A stretch of DNA of 64,000 nucleotides from Streptomyces sp. L2 (GTDB lineage: Bacteria > Actinomycetota > Actinomycetes > Streptomycetales > Streptomycetaceae). The position numbers and the translations under genes are program-made. Below, one piece after another: positions 1 to 7,809 of the stretch; position 1 is the stretch's first letter, and the number at the start of each line of letters is the position of its first letter. The notes beneath the pieces were generated by a model. That model did not search any database, had not been told where the DNA came from, and worked only from the letters and a program-made list of their open reading frames with translations. Where the stretch lies: assembly GCF_004124325.1 (NCBI RefSeq), contig NZ_QBDT01000001.1:1-64000 (forward strand). The letters are read 5' to 3'.

Positions 1-26
1 ACGGGGGTCGGTATGCGTCTGAGTTA

Positions 27-757
27 ATGAGCCAAGATCGGGGGGGAACACCCAGCCAAATCTCTGGCCTTCGGGCCTTAGTCTGGCAGGTTGCCGATCA
101 TGGCAGGAAGTACGGCTCGCAGGCCGAAGAAGCGGCTGGTGCCGTCGGAGAAGTACGAGAGTTCGTTGGCGTACTCACTGACCAGCACACCCAGCGTGGG
201 GCGGCGGAGCGCTGGGGAGTGGACCGCTCCACAGTGATCACGGTGCTGTGGCGCGCGAAAGAGAGTCTGTTGGACGGGTTCGCGGCTGCGGCGCCGGGGC
301 GGCCCCGGATGACGGCCGAACAGGCTCAACTGGCTGAGGCGAGAGCGGAGCTGGACGGTTGCGGGCCACCGTGACCGAGCAGGCCGTCGCTCTGCATCTG
401 TATCAGGGAAAAGCGCGATGGGCCTGAGCCCCAGCCCGGTCCCGGCGCGGGCCGACGCACAGGTCAAGGCCGGGCTGCTGGAGCTGGTCAACCATGCCGG
501 CCGGGCCGGCTGGTCGGTGCGCCGTGCCGCCGGTGTGCTGGGCATCGACCACATGCGTGTGCTGCGCCGACAGCAACGCCGCGCTGCCAGACAGCTCCAG
601 GACGCGATGCCGGGCTCGGATGTCGCGCTGCACGCGCTGCTGGACTTCGAGCGTGAAGCGATCGCCAAGCTCGCCGAGGACTGGGGGCCACCTGGACCGC
701 TCGCACCGCAAACTCGCCCACCGCGGCTCCCGCCTGGGCTGGGTCCACGCCATCGAG
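27..757 (+). pseudogene. IS3-family transposase remnant (orfA plus 5' part of orfB)
   Basis: Pieces of an IS3-type transposase are readable in several frames. A basic N-terminus (RRPKKRLVPSEKYE) starts near 99. In another frame a helix-turn-helix stretch with AERWGVDRSTV continues to about 355. After a further shift the coiled-coil-like EQAVALHLYQGKARW follows and stops at a TGA overlapping the ATG at 418. OrfB then reads KAGLLELVNHAG...VLGIDHMRVLR to about 685, where another shift leads to HLDRSHRKLAHRGSRLG. It ends abruptly near 757, before any catalytic DDE residues. At least three frameshifts and loss of the 3' half show it is dead. The orfA/orfB ATG-TGA overlap is the normal arrangement for this family. 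Exact ends are uncertain. Confidence 0.7.
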
Positions 758-969
758 TCGTCCTTGTCGGCGTCGATCCAGTGCTTGAACTTGGAGCGCT
801 CATATCCGGTGCGGTCTTCGCTGCGCAGGGGAAGCTGGGCGAGGGCGTCGCGGACGGGGAGGGTGATGGTGTCGGTGGTGGTGGCCGCTGCTGCGGGGGC
901 GGGGCCGGTGAGCGCAGTGAGGAGAGCAGCGAGTACGGCGGTGGCGGCGAGAGCGCGCGGCAGGCGCAT
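757..969 (-). pseudogene. Secreted HNH-endonuclease-family protein, 5' fragment
   Basis: The ATG at 969 has a GAGAGGA ribosome site and starts a clear signal peptide (MRLPRALAATAVLAALLTAL, alanine-rich cleavage region). The mature start has LPVRDALAQLPLRSEDRTGYERSKFKHWIDADKD. That is the typical beginning of small secreted streptomycete HNH nucleases, in which a zinc/cysteine and HNH region normally follows DADKD. Here the reading runs straight into the IS3 remnant at about 757, so the catalytic part is absent. The signal-peptide call is direct from sequence. The HNH assignment rests on recognising the conserved N-terminal motif. The promoter and start look intact, so a short useless peptide may still be made. 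Confidence 0.65.
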
Positions 970-988
970 GGGCGGGAGTCCTCTCGGA

Positions 989-1009
989 GATCACAAACAG
1001 TTCGTGATC
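989..1009. promoter_or_regulatory. Inverted repeat upstream of HNH-nuclease fragment
   Basis: GATCAC (989-994) and GTGATC (1004-1009) form a 6-bp dyad with a 9-nt centre, about 20-40 nt upstream of the truncated nuclease start at 969. The position suits an operator over the promoter. No regulator can be named. Confidence 0.35.
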
Positions 1010-1113
1010 TTCGTAGCGGCTCCGGCAGGCGACCGCCCGGGCATCCGTGGCGGCTCTACCCGATCGGGCGGTAAGTCCGATCGTCGGCACCCCGCCTTGG
1101 CGGCCTAGGATCC

Positions 1114-1362
1114 GTGTTCGTGGCAGAGGTCCTCGACGAGTTGATCATGCTGGAACGGTCCGCTGAGGAAGAGCGCGCGAAACTCGCGGGCCTCACCGGC
1201 GACGCCTACGACGCCCAGCTGCACCGCTGGCGCGAGGCCAGCGCGGCTGTGCAGGAAGCCATCACCCGGCACGCCGACACCACCGGGACCGACCGCTACG
1301 AGGTCGAGCAGGCCGTCAAACGCGCCGTACGGCACGCCCAGGAAGACCCGGCCGTCGAATAG
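1114..1362 (+). CDS. Small conserved-type hypothetical protein (82 aa)
   Basis: The GTG start at 1114 has a weak AGGA upstream; an in-frame GTG at 1120 is an alternative. The product is 82 aa, acidic and largely helical (VLDELIMLERSAEEERAKLAGL, then RWREASAAVQEAITRHAD and YEVEQAVKRAVRHA). It has no signal peptide or membrane segment. Third positions are strongly G/C, as expected for a real streptomycete gene. I do not recognise the family. It stands alone between the nuclease fragment and a gene-poor stretch, so context gives no function. Confidence 0.6.
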   Translation: MFVAEVLDELIMLERSAEEERAKLAGLTGDAYDAQLHRWREASAAVQEAITRHADTTGTDRYEVEQAVKRAVRHAQEDPAVE

Positions 1363-2525
1363 CACCGCGCCAGCCCGCGGCCCACGCCAGTCGGGCCGCC
1401 ACACAGGCGGTCTCTGGGGCCGTGCTCGCCGATCCAGCCTCCGGGGCCTCTCCCCCGCGACCGCCTCCCGGCTCCACCTGCTCTGCTGCACCGGGCGGCC
1501 GACGGTGACCAGCAGGACGGAGCGAGCGAGTCGAAGGCGATCACGCGAGGCGGATCCCCCGGTGCCAACGTCTTCGCCGCCCGTCGTCCACGCCGAGGCC
1601 GGCCTTGCCATCGTCCAGGATCCGGATGCAGGCATTTCACTCTTCCTCTGGTCGAACGCCTCCGATGAGGCGCTGCGGGCCTTGTCGGCACTGGACATGG
1701 ACGAACTGGCGCTCCGACGGCTCGCTCAAGGGCAGGTTCACCTGGTGTGGCACCCGGAACCCGGTACCTGCACATCCGCGGCCACTGACCCGGGCCATCG
1801 GCAGGTCCAACTCGTTGTCGGCACCCGGCAGCGGATCGCCGGCCACCGCGCAGCCCGCTGCCTCGACCGCCGCTACCGGCGGCTCTCCCCTGCTGAGCCG
1901 TCAACGCTCATGGTGAGCAGACCGGTGAGGGCACCCACGAACCCGCAGGTCAAGTGCTCAGCGATCGAAAAGGTCAGCACTGACGATCAGTCAACGCCGG
2001 TGCATTCCGCTCTCCGAACTGAGCAACGCGCAGGCCAGCAGCGAAGGACTGCTCACTTCCGGCAAGGCCGCAACAGGATCTCGTCGACCCGCGAGCGTGA
2101 TCGGCCCGCATCGGCCACTGCCAGCGCTGACGTGGCCATTACACCTCCATCCACCCGGCGAAGTGCCCCTGAACGCTCGCACTTGACATTCCCCTTCAGC
2201 GACGAAACGATCCTGCCGCGAGAGCACCGCAGGAAGCGCTGGGGGCGTACACGGCCTGTGCACGCCCCCCCAATGCCTGCACGCGTTCCAGTACACAACC
2301 GCCTCTCATCAGGCACTGGCTGCACCAGGACCTGTGCATCGGACTTGACGGAGCCGGCCGGCCAGGACGTCCACGCGCGGAGATGATCCCTCAGCCCCGA
2401 AGCTCTACTAGCCGCTCAAGATCATGCACGCAGGGGCTGCCGCCGCGGAGGGCGCCCCCGACGGCGTCGCCCCAGATGCCGCGTCGGCTTCCCAACCGAT
2501 CTAGGGCGTGTCTCTTCGATTAGTC
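1363..2525. other. Gene-poor stretch with one doubtful reading frame
   Basis: No gene is convincingly present. The best candidate is a plus-strand frame from GTG 1505 that reads coherently only between about 1580 and 1800 (DPDAGISLFLWSNASDEALRAL then LDMDELALRRLAQGQVHLVW). It then degenerates into Arg/Ser/Pro-rich sequence up to 2386. It may be the remains of a degraded gene. The rest, up to the insertion sequence at 2526, shows no start with a ribosome site, no hairpin and no recognisable protein. Confidence 0.3.
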
Positions 2526-2556
2526 AACGGGCTCGTGCACGGTAGGCGGTGAGACG
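2526..2556. repeat. Left terminal inverted repeat of the IS5-type element
   Basis: This 31-bp arm matches the reverse complement of 3550-3580 at 29 positions. It lies 30 nt before the transposase start at 2586. Confidence 0.8.
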
Positions 2557-2585
2557 TCGAGTTCTCGATCGTCGATCATGGTCGT

Positions 2586-3477
2586 GTGGTGGGGAACGCG
2601 TCTCGTGCAGTGATCATCAGCGATCGCAGGATCACCGGCCTGTCGGCTGACGTGATCGCTGAACTCGCCGCTGGAGTAGGATCGTTGTGGCGCACGCGGC
2701 ACCAGGCCAAGCTCGCGTCCGGGCCACCGAAGCGGGCTGTGGGCGCGGGTGCGAAACACCGACTGGTGTTCGTCGACCGGCTCCTGGCGACGCTCGTGCA
2801 TCTGCGCCATGCCGTCACCCAGGACGTGCTGGCCTGCTGGTTCGGTGTGAACCGTTCCACCATCACCCGTGCTGTCGGCGAGGTGCGGCCGCTGCTCGCC
2901 GAGCGACGGTGCACCATCAGCCCGGGTGTGCGGCTGCGGACACTGGCAGAGGTCGTCGACCACCTCGGAACCAGTGGGCAGACCGGCATTATCGACGGAA
3001 CCGAGATCCGCGTCAGGCGCCAGGCCGCGGGCCGCAAGGACCGGGACAAGTTTTATCTCCGGCAAGAGCAAGCAGAACGCGGTCAAGACCATGGTTGTCA
3101 CGGACGGCGAGGGCCGCATCCTCTTCTGCAGCCCGTCCCGGCACGGCAGCTGCGCAGACATCACCCATGCCCGCCAATTAGGGCTGGCCGGGCTCCTGGA
3201 CGGCGGACCCGCACTGGAGATCCTCGCGGATGCCGGCTACCAGGGTCTGGGAGCCCAGACCGGCGGGCGCGTGGTGACGCCACCGCACCGCAAGTTCAAG
3301 AAGAACGCCCCGGACTGGTACGAGGAGATGCACGAGCGGAGACGCAAGGCGCACTCCTCGCGACGCATCCGCGTCGAGCACGGCGTCGCGCACCTGAAGA
3401 ACTGGCGGGCGCTGGCCCGCCACCTCGGCCGCCGCGAGCACATCAGCGGCACCGTGCAAGCCGTCGCCGCCCTGTAG
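2586..3477 (+). pseudogene. IS5-family transposase, frameshifted and with an early stop
   Basis: The first frame (GTG 2586 onward) encodes a helix-turn-helix domain (QDVLACWFGVNRSTITRAVGEV) and the first catalytic aspartate region (IIDGTEIRVRRQ). At about 3050-3056 (AAGTTTTATC) the reading must move one base forward to continue ISGKSKQNAVKTMVV, the second-Asp region (LADAGYQG) and the C-terminal Glu region (RRIRVEHGVAHLKNW). A TAG at 3475-3477 follows AVAAL, and the same frame continues SHQQTADL as in full-length relatives, so the stop is probably a mutation. This is DDE_Tnp_4-type architecture. Without a programmed +1 shift no active protein is made. Confidence 0.8.
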
Positions 3478-3549
3478 TCCCACCAGCAGACCGCCGACCT
3501 GACCCCGCCACGAACAATGTGAAACACCAAGCCCCACCGAGGCCCACGG

Positions 3550-3580
3550 CGTCTCACCGCCAACCGTGCACGAGCTCGTT
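3550..3580. repeat. Right terminal inverted repeat of the IS5-type element
   Basis: This arm pairs with 2526-2556 and lies 70 nt after the transposase stop. Confidence 0.8.
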
Positions 3581-3749
3581 AGAGGCCGTGCCATCACGCG
3601 TACGACTGGGTCCGCGTGCCGAGTGAGTGATCAAAGACGATTCCGGCGTTGATGCCGGAATAGGTGTCATTGACGCCTCCAGGCGCCGGGGCGATGCTCG
3701 AGGACCCCGGTCCGTCCTGCAATGACTGCTGACACACGAGGACAACGGC

Positions 3750-4045
3750 ATGTCCGGATACGCACTGTCTCCCGACGAACTGTCCTGCAGCGCACAGAAG
3801 GTGGATCAGTCCTCACAGAACATCAAGGGCATGTATGCCCACCTGCAGAGCACGGTGCAGGACATCGGCGACCAGTGGCCGGGCGACGCGGGCACCGCCT
3901 TCAACAAGCTCACCGAGCAGCTCCACGCAACGCCCAAATCAATGGGTCCTTGAACAGGATCGCGGAGAACCTCAAGGCTGCCGGCGTGATCTACGACCGG
4001 CAGGAGCAGGGCCCGCCGTCCAGCACCACCAGCCGACTCGGCTGA
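3750..4045 (+). pseudogene. WXG100-family (ESAT-6-like) protein, frameshifted
   Basis: The ATG at 3750 begins MSGYALSPDELSCSAQKVDQ, then LQSTVQDIGDQWPGDAGTAF with the W-x-G turn (WPG) of WXG100 proteins, about 65 residues long. In frame 1 the protein stops at 3953. A one-base deletion near 3926-3930 explains this, because the next frame continues NAQINGSLNRIAENLKAAG up to the stop at 4045. Restored, the protein would be about 98 aa, the normal family size. Such proteins are exported as helical-hairpin dimers by type VII (ESX-like) secretion. A second damaged WXG-like gene follows at once. No EccC or other secretion gene is present here. Confidence 0.7.
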
Positions 4046-4091
4046 TCCCGCCACCTACCACGCACCGACGAGACGATCCAGGGGAACCGAG

Positions 4092-4364
4092 ACCATCAAA
4101 GTCACCTTCGCGCAGCCGCAGTCGGCGCCGTCCGTCCAGGGCACCGCCGCCAAACTGCAGAGCGAGCTCGACGACATGAAGGCCCTCGTCCACAAATTTG
4201 CTGAGGGCTGTGACGGCGAGGATTCGGAATCTTGGCAGCGTGTGCAGCAGCGGTGGGAACAGGTCACGACGGAACTGCACCAGATCATCCAGGCAACCCA
4301 GCAAGCCCTCGGAAAGGCGGCGGACAACCACCAGGCCGCCGAGAAGAAGAACGTCGGCATGTGA
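4092..4364 (+). pseudogene. Second WXG100-like protein, start codon apparently lost
   Basis: The frame reads TIKVTFAQPQSAPSVQGTAA, then KLQSELDDMKALVHKFAEGC and RVQQRWEQVTTELHQIIQAT to the stop at 4364. Relatives begin M-T-I-K-V-T-F, but the codon before ACC ATC AAA is GAG (4089-4091), so the start seems mutated. The first in-frame ATG is 4176, which would remove the first helix. The usual central W-x-G is also replaced (GEDSESW). Together with the broken partner upstream this looks like a decayed ESX substrate pair. Translation from a rare ATC start cannot be excluded. Confidence 0.6.
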
Positions 4365-4689
4365 GGCTGCCCAGCGCACCTCTCCTCCACCACGGCGGTG
4401 GCCCGGAAGCCATCGTGCACCTGGTGTTTTAGTCCCAGGCACTGGTCATCCAGTCGGCGGACATCGCCTTGGGGAGCCTGCCTCCGGTCACGTAGCCGAA
4501 GTACCGCCCACCGCCCGAGCGCACCAGTCGGGGAGCTGCACCTCGGACCAGCACTTCCAATACCTTTGGAAGCATCCGTGGTGTCCTGTGGGAGCTCGCC
4601 ACCCACAATCTCGCATCGAACGGGTACTCAACGATTAGGGCCAGCTGTCGCCTCGCCCATCTGAGAACGTATCCCTCCAGCTCCGGCCC
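4365..4689. other. Intergenic stretch without a recognised gene
   Basis: Between the second WXG100 remnant and the acetyltransferase stop I see no coding frame with a proper start and no strong hairpin. It could hold further remains of the ESX-type locus, but nothing is readable. Confidence 0.4.
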
Positions 4690-5286
4690 TTAGGGCCTCA
4701 TCTTATCTTCGGCACCCCGAGGGATCCAAAAGGCGTACGAGCTGGGTCCATCCGGATGAGCCCATTCAAAGAGCTTCCTGGCCCCCAGTCGCTCGTAAAG
4801 CGAAAGGTTGCGGTGACTTGTGGCCTCACCGTAAATTGGTTCACCCTTATCCCGGATAGATCGACGGAAGAGTGATCGCCCAACACCGATTCCCCGACTG
4901 GACGGCAAAACAGAACCGAACGACCAATACCAATGCGATTCCTCCATTGGATGGACGTCCGCCCCGCCGAACATGTAGGAGGCCAACCGGTCGGCACAAT
5001 CGCCGTTGCCGCCGATGGTTTGAATTTCACTGCGGCCGTGCTCACGCCCAGCCCCGGATGGACTGACGGGCTCGGTCAGCAGAACGCCGCGGCCATCGGC
5101 ATCTAGAAGAGCCTCGCCCACAGCTAGGGTGTGGTCAAACATGTACTTGAAGAAGGCGGGTGCGAGGCTTCGGTACTCCTGCTCGCCTGGATAGATCCAC
5201 CGAATAACGGCATCATCGGCGAAGCCTTCGGTCAAGATGTTGACGACTGTCTCGGCGTTCTTCGCCTTTGCTATATTAACTGCCAT
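4690..5286 (-). CDS. GNAT-family N-acetyltransferase of low GC content
   Basis: I chose the ATG at 5286 (MAVNIAKAKNAETVVNILTE) because AAGGAGCT lies 6-13 nt upstream, giving 198 aa; the frame is open upstream but without a better site. The GNAT fold is visible: an N-terminal helix-strand region, SFGSVLPSSRGIGVGRSLFR (the acetyl-CoA pyrophosphate-binding Q/R-x-x-G-x-G/A region, here R-G-I-G-V-G) at about 124-143, and SLYERLGARKLFEW near the C-terminus. The substrate is unknown. Codon use and GC are clearly lower than in the neighbours, with AT-rich flanks, so this gene was probably acquired recently. Confidence 0.75.
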   Translation of the reverse strand: MAVNIAKAKNAETVVNILTEGFADDAVIRWIYPGEQEYRSLAPAFFKYMFDHTLAVGEALLDADGRGVLLTEPVSPSGAGREHGRSEIQTIGGNGDCADRLASYMFGGADVHPMEESHWYWSFGSVLPSSRGIGVGRSLFRRSIRDKGEPIYGEATSHRNLSLYERLGARKLFEWAHPDGPSSYAFWIPRGAEDKMRP

Positions 5287-5845
5287 CACAGCTCCTTCAT
5301 GCATCCTGTCACTAGAATCCGAGTCCGGAAGACCTATTGTGACCCATCGGGTACAAGTTCCGCGCACCCCGTGCCGGTCGAGCCGCAATTGACGCAATAC
5401 TCCGCGCATTAGCTACGCGGTGCGCTGTTCTACAGACTTGTTGCCATTTTGAACGCGACGCCATCCAGGCATGCCGTCGAACTTAAACATCGCATCTTGA
5501 GGGAATGTGAGGTATTTTGGAGCACTATCGGCTCTATCTATCGAACGACTCACGAGCGGCTCGATAGGTATGTTGAGCGGATGAGGATAGGGGCGCAACT
5601 AGACTCAGCGACTGAGGTTGTGAACGCGTTGAATCCTGTGAGTTCTCCGCGTTGATCATGAATGTCATGTACCTGCCAATTGATTCGAGCACGGTTGACT
5701 GCGGTTCGGCGACTAGTACGCCAGCAGCGTCTTGCTACCTGGCCTGGTCAGAGGCGTTGCCGGGAGTGTAGTTGGCTGATGAAATGTCAGGGGCGGTCTT
5801 GGCTGACCGCCCCTCGAGCGAGTGGCGCTGGGACCTGTCTGAGCG
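5287..5845. other. AT-richer intergenic stretch flanking the acquired acetyltransferase
   Basis: GC content is visibly lower than elsewhere (for example TGCTATATTAACTGCC just upstream of the acetyltransferase start). Short open frames on both strands lack ribosome sites and streptomycete codon use. The only structure is the hairpin at 5789-5814. I see no gene. Confidence 0.4.
5789..5814. terminator. GC-rich hairpin, possible terminator
   Basis: AGGGGCGGTC (5789-5798) and GACCGCCCCT (5805-5814) form a perfect 10-bp stem with a 6-nt loop. It lies just before the IS701-type remnant and could be a terminator or part of the element's end. Confidence 0.5.
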
Positions 5846-6240
5846 GTGACGAGGGCAGCTCCACGCGTGATCGATGACCTCGTCGACGCGACCTGGGACC
5901 GTGAACTCAACGACCTCTTCCTGCGCATCGGCCACCGTTTCGGCCGCGCCGACCTGCGACGCCGCATGCGGGACTACGTCCGCGCCCTGCCGGCCCTGTC
6001 GGCCGCAAAAACGTCTGGCAACTGGTCGAACACGCAGGCCACCGTTCCCGTGACGGCCTCCAACGGCTACTCAACCGGGCCACCTGGAACGCCGACGACG
6101 TCTGCGACGACCTGCAGACATAGATCGCCGACACATTCGGCGAAGACGACGGGGTGCTCATCCTCGACGACACAGGCTTCATCAAGAAAGGCACCACCTC
6201 CGCAGGCATCCAGCGCCAGTACTCCGGCACCGCCGGCCTC
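5846..6240 (+). pseudogene. IS701-family transposase, N-terminal remnant
   Basis: The sequence DLVDATWDRELNDLFLRIGH, then RFGRADLRRRMRDYVRALPA shows the N-terminus of an IS701-type transposase. Two frames later come GRKNVWQLVEHAGHRSRDG, NRATWNADDVCDDLQ, an in-frame TAG at about 6121, and [18 protein letters not shown]. The last stretch contains the first catalytic aspartate. It ends after QRQYSGTAG near 6240, so two thirds of the protein is missing. Frameshift, stop and truncation make it clearly dead. Confidence 0.75.
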
Positions 6241-6316
6241 CCACCGGCCCGGCGAGAGCCTCGACCTCGCCCTCGCGCCGCTGCTGCGGACCCGTATCCA
6301 CGGGGGGACTCGATGA
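6241..6316 (+). pseudogene. 3' tail of an unidentified gene cut by the IS701 remnant
   Basis: A frame reading [20 protein letters not shown] ends with TGA at 6314-6316, and this stop overlaps the ATG of the next gene (ATGA). Such coupling suggests the last codons of a genuine upstream gene whose body was removed when the IS701 sequence arrived. The family cannot be told from about 20 residues. Confidence 0.4.
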
Positions 6317-6984
6317 GCGGCCTTCCTGCCCGGTTCACTCGGTCCACGCGGTCCACTGCAGGGCGGTCCACGCGGTCCACGCGGCTCGCCTGGTTCGCCT
6401 GGTTCGCCCGGCTCGGTCCGCGTCCGGCCGGCAGGCGAGCTCCCCGGCTCGTCGTACGTCTCACCTCGCGCATCACCGACCGGCTCCTCGGCACCGGCCT
6501 GGCCGTCGCCGCATGCGATCCACCGGCCGCCCTGCACGCGGCGCTGCCGGTCAGGGTGCTGGTGATCGCAGCGGCGGCGGCCGCGTGGTGGGCCGCTCCC
6601 ATGGTCGATTCGCGGCCTGTCCTGACCTCCATGCGCCGGCGGACCGTCGCGGCCCGCCGCAGGACGACCGTGCTGCCGGCGGCGGCGATCGCGCTCGCTG
6701 CGGTGACCGGGCCTCCGCTCTGGCTGATCGCGTGCATCGCCGCCCTGCTGATCGCCTACCTGATCGTCACCGACGCGTGGACAGCCGGTGCCACCGCCCC
6801 GCCCGGACCCCGGCAGGCGACACCCGCGCTGACGGCCGCCGCCGCCGGCGCAGTGGTCCTGCTCGCCGCCCAGGCGCCGGTCGTGGGCACCTCATGGGCA
6901 CGTCTGGCCGCCTCACTCGCCATCATTGCGACCATGGGTTGCGTGGTACTGGCGCTCCGCATCCGCCGCAACCCGCCCCACTGA
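6313..6984 (+). CDS. Integral membrane protein of unknown function
   Basis: The ATG at 6313 overlaps the stop of the truncated upstream gene, so it was probably the second gene of an operon. The 223-aa product has a basic N-terminal tail rich in repeated Arg-Ser-Thr (DNA here is a run of near-repeats of CGGTCCACG, about 6340-6400). Four hydrophobic segments follow: around [40 protein letters not shown] continuing to [29 protein letters not shown], and [19 protein letters not shown] do not recognise a family. With its leading gene gone it may no longer be transcribed from its own promoter. Confidence 0.55.
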   Translation: MSGLPARFTRSTRSTAGRSTRSTRLAWFAWFARLGPRPAGRRAPRLVVRLTSRITDRLLGTGLAVAACDPPAALHAALPVRVLVIAAAAAAWWAAPMVDSRPVLTSMRRRTVAARRRTTVLPAAAIALAAVTGPPLWLIACIAALLIAYLIVTDAWTAGATAPPGPRQATPALTAAAAGAVVLLAAQAPVVGTSWARLAASLAIIATMGCVVLALRIRRNPPH

Positions 6985-7116
6985 CCAACAGGACTCCTGG
7001 CGAGTCCCGCGCTCATCCCGCACCGCAGCGTGCGTGATCTCGCAACGTCTCTCACGATGCCCCTAGGCAGGACGGGCCCGGTCGGCTGCCGCTGAGGGAT
7101 CACTCACCCACATCCG

Positions 7117-7152
7117 CAGACAGCGTCTACGGACCCATGGTAGACACTGTCT
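7117..7152. promoter_or_regulatory. TetR operator overlapping a leaderless promoter
   Basis: AGACAGCGTCTAC (7118-7130) and GTAGACACTGTCT (7140-7152) are inverted arms with one mismatch, ending directly at the ATG of the TetR gene (7153). TAGACA at 7141-7146 fits a -10 box, with CAGACA at 7117-7122 18 nt upstream. Transcription would then begin at or next to the ATG, giving a leaderless mRNA, and a bound repressor would cover the promoter. Confidence 0.7.
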
Positions 7153-7809
7153 ATGAACAATGAGAGCTCCCTTCGGGAGCGGTTGATCGACGTCGGGGTC
7201 GACCTTGTGCTGACCGAGGGCTCCGCGTCCGTGGGGCTGCGGGAAATAGCCCGTCGAGCGGGGGTGTCGCACGGTGCGCCGCGTCGGTACTTCCCCACGC
7301 ACCACGCGCTGCTCTCGGCGATCGCCCGTCGCGGCTTCGAGGATCTCGCGGCCAGGTTCGAGGCCGCGGTCGCCGGCACGACCACACCGCGCGGCCAACT
7401 GGAGGCCCTCGCGCGGGCGTACGTCGGGTACGCACGGGAACGCCGCGGCATGTTCGAGCTCATGTGGCGGCACGACCTGCTCGACAGCGCGGCGCAGGCA
7501 TCGGATCAACCGACGCTGCGCGAGTCGGCCCTCCCGCTGTTCGGGCACTTCACCGGACTCGTCGCCCGGTGCCGGACGGAGCGGGATGCCGCGCGAAACG
7601 CCGACGGGCCGAGCGAGACCGCACCGCCGCCTGCGGTGACTGCCGCCGCCCTGTGGTCGAACCTGCACGGCATGGCTCAGCTGTGGGCCTGGGGCAGCCT
7701 GCAACTCGCCCTCGGCGTCTCACCGCTGGACGCCGACGCCGGTGACGACCACCACGACCGGCTCATCGCGGCAGTCCTGGACGCCCATCTCGGCCCGGTG
7801 ACCTCATGA
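7153..7809 (+). CDS. TetR-family regulator of the adjacent efflux pump
   Basis: 218 aa. The N-terminal helix-turn-helix is VGLREIARRAGVSHGAPRRY at about 26-45, with the usual YF at the end of the recognition helix. The C-terminal ligand domain is helical and ends with the WSNLHGMAQLWAWGSLQLAL region typical of the TetR_C_33-like group. No ribosome site precedes the ATG and an operator abuts it, so it is probably a leaderless, self-repressed gene. It overlaps the MFS gene by 4 nt (ATGA). The inducing drug or metabolite is unknown. Confidence 0.85.
   Translation: MNNESSLRERLIDVGVDLVLTEGSASVGLREIARRAGVSHGAPRRYFPTHHALLSAIARRGFEDLAARFEAAVAGTTTPRGQLEALARAYVGYARERRGMFELMWRHDLLDSAAQASDQPTLRESALPLFGHFTGLVARCRTERDAARNADGPSETAPPPAVTAAALWSNLHGMAQLWAWGSLQLALGVSPLDADAGDDHHDRLIAAVLDAHLGPVTS

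Larger units (their letters stand above)
2526..3580 (+). mobile_element. IS5-type insertion sequence with both terminal inverted repeats
   Basis: A 31-bp inverted repeat with two mismatches bounds the region: 2526-2556 on the left and 3550-3580 on the right. Each arm contains the core GCTCGTGCACGGT facing inward. Between them lies one transposase gene, now frameshifted. The length, about 1.06 kb, fits the IS5 superfamily. The true outer ends may lie a few bases further out, since TAG trinucleotides flank both arms. No longer target duplication could be read with confidence. Confidence 0.75.

Noticed and set aside
3040..3060. Programmed frameshift in the IS5 transposase
   Set aside because: No classic slippery heptamer or downstream structure is evident, and a +1 shift would be needed. 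An indel mutation is simpler.
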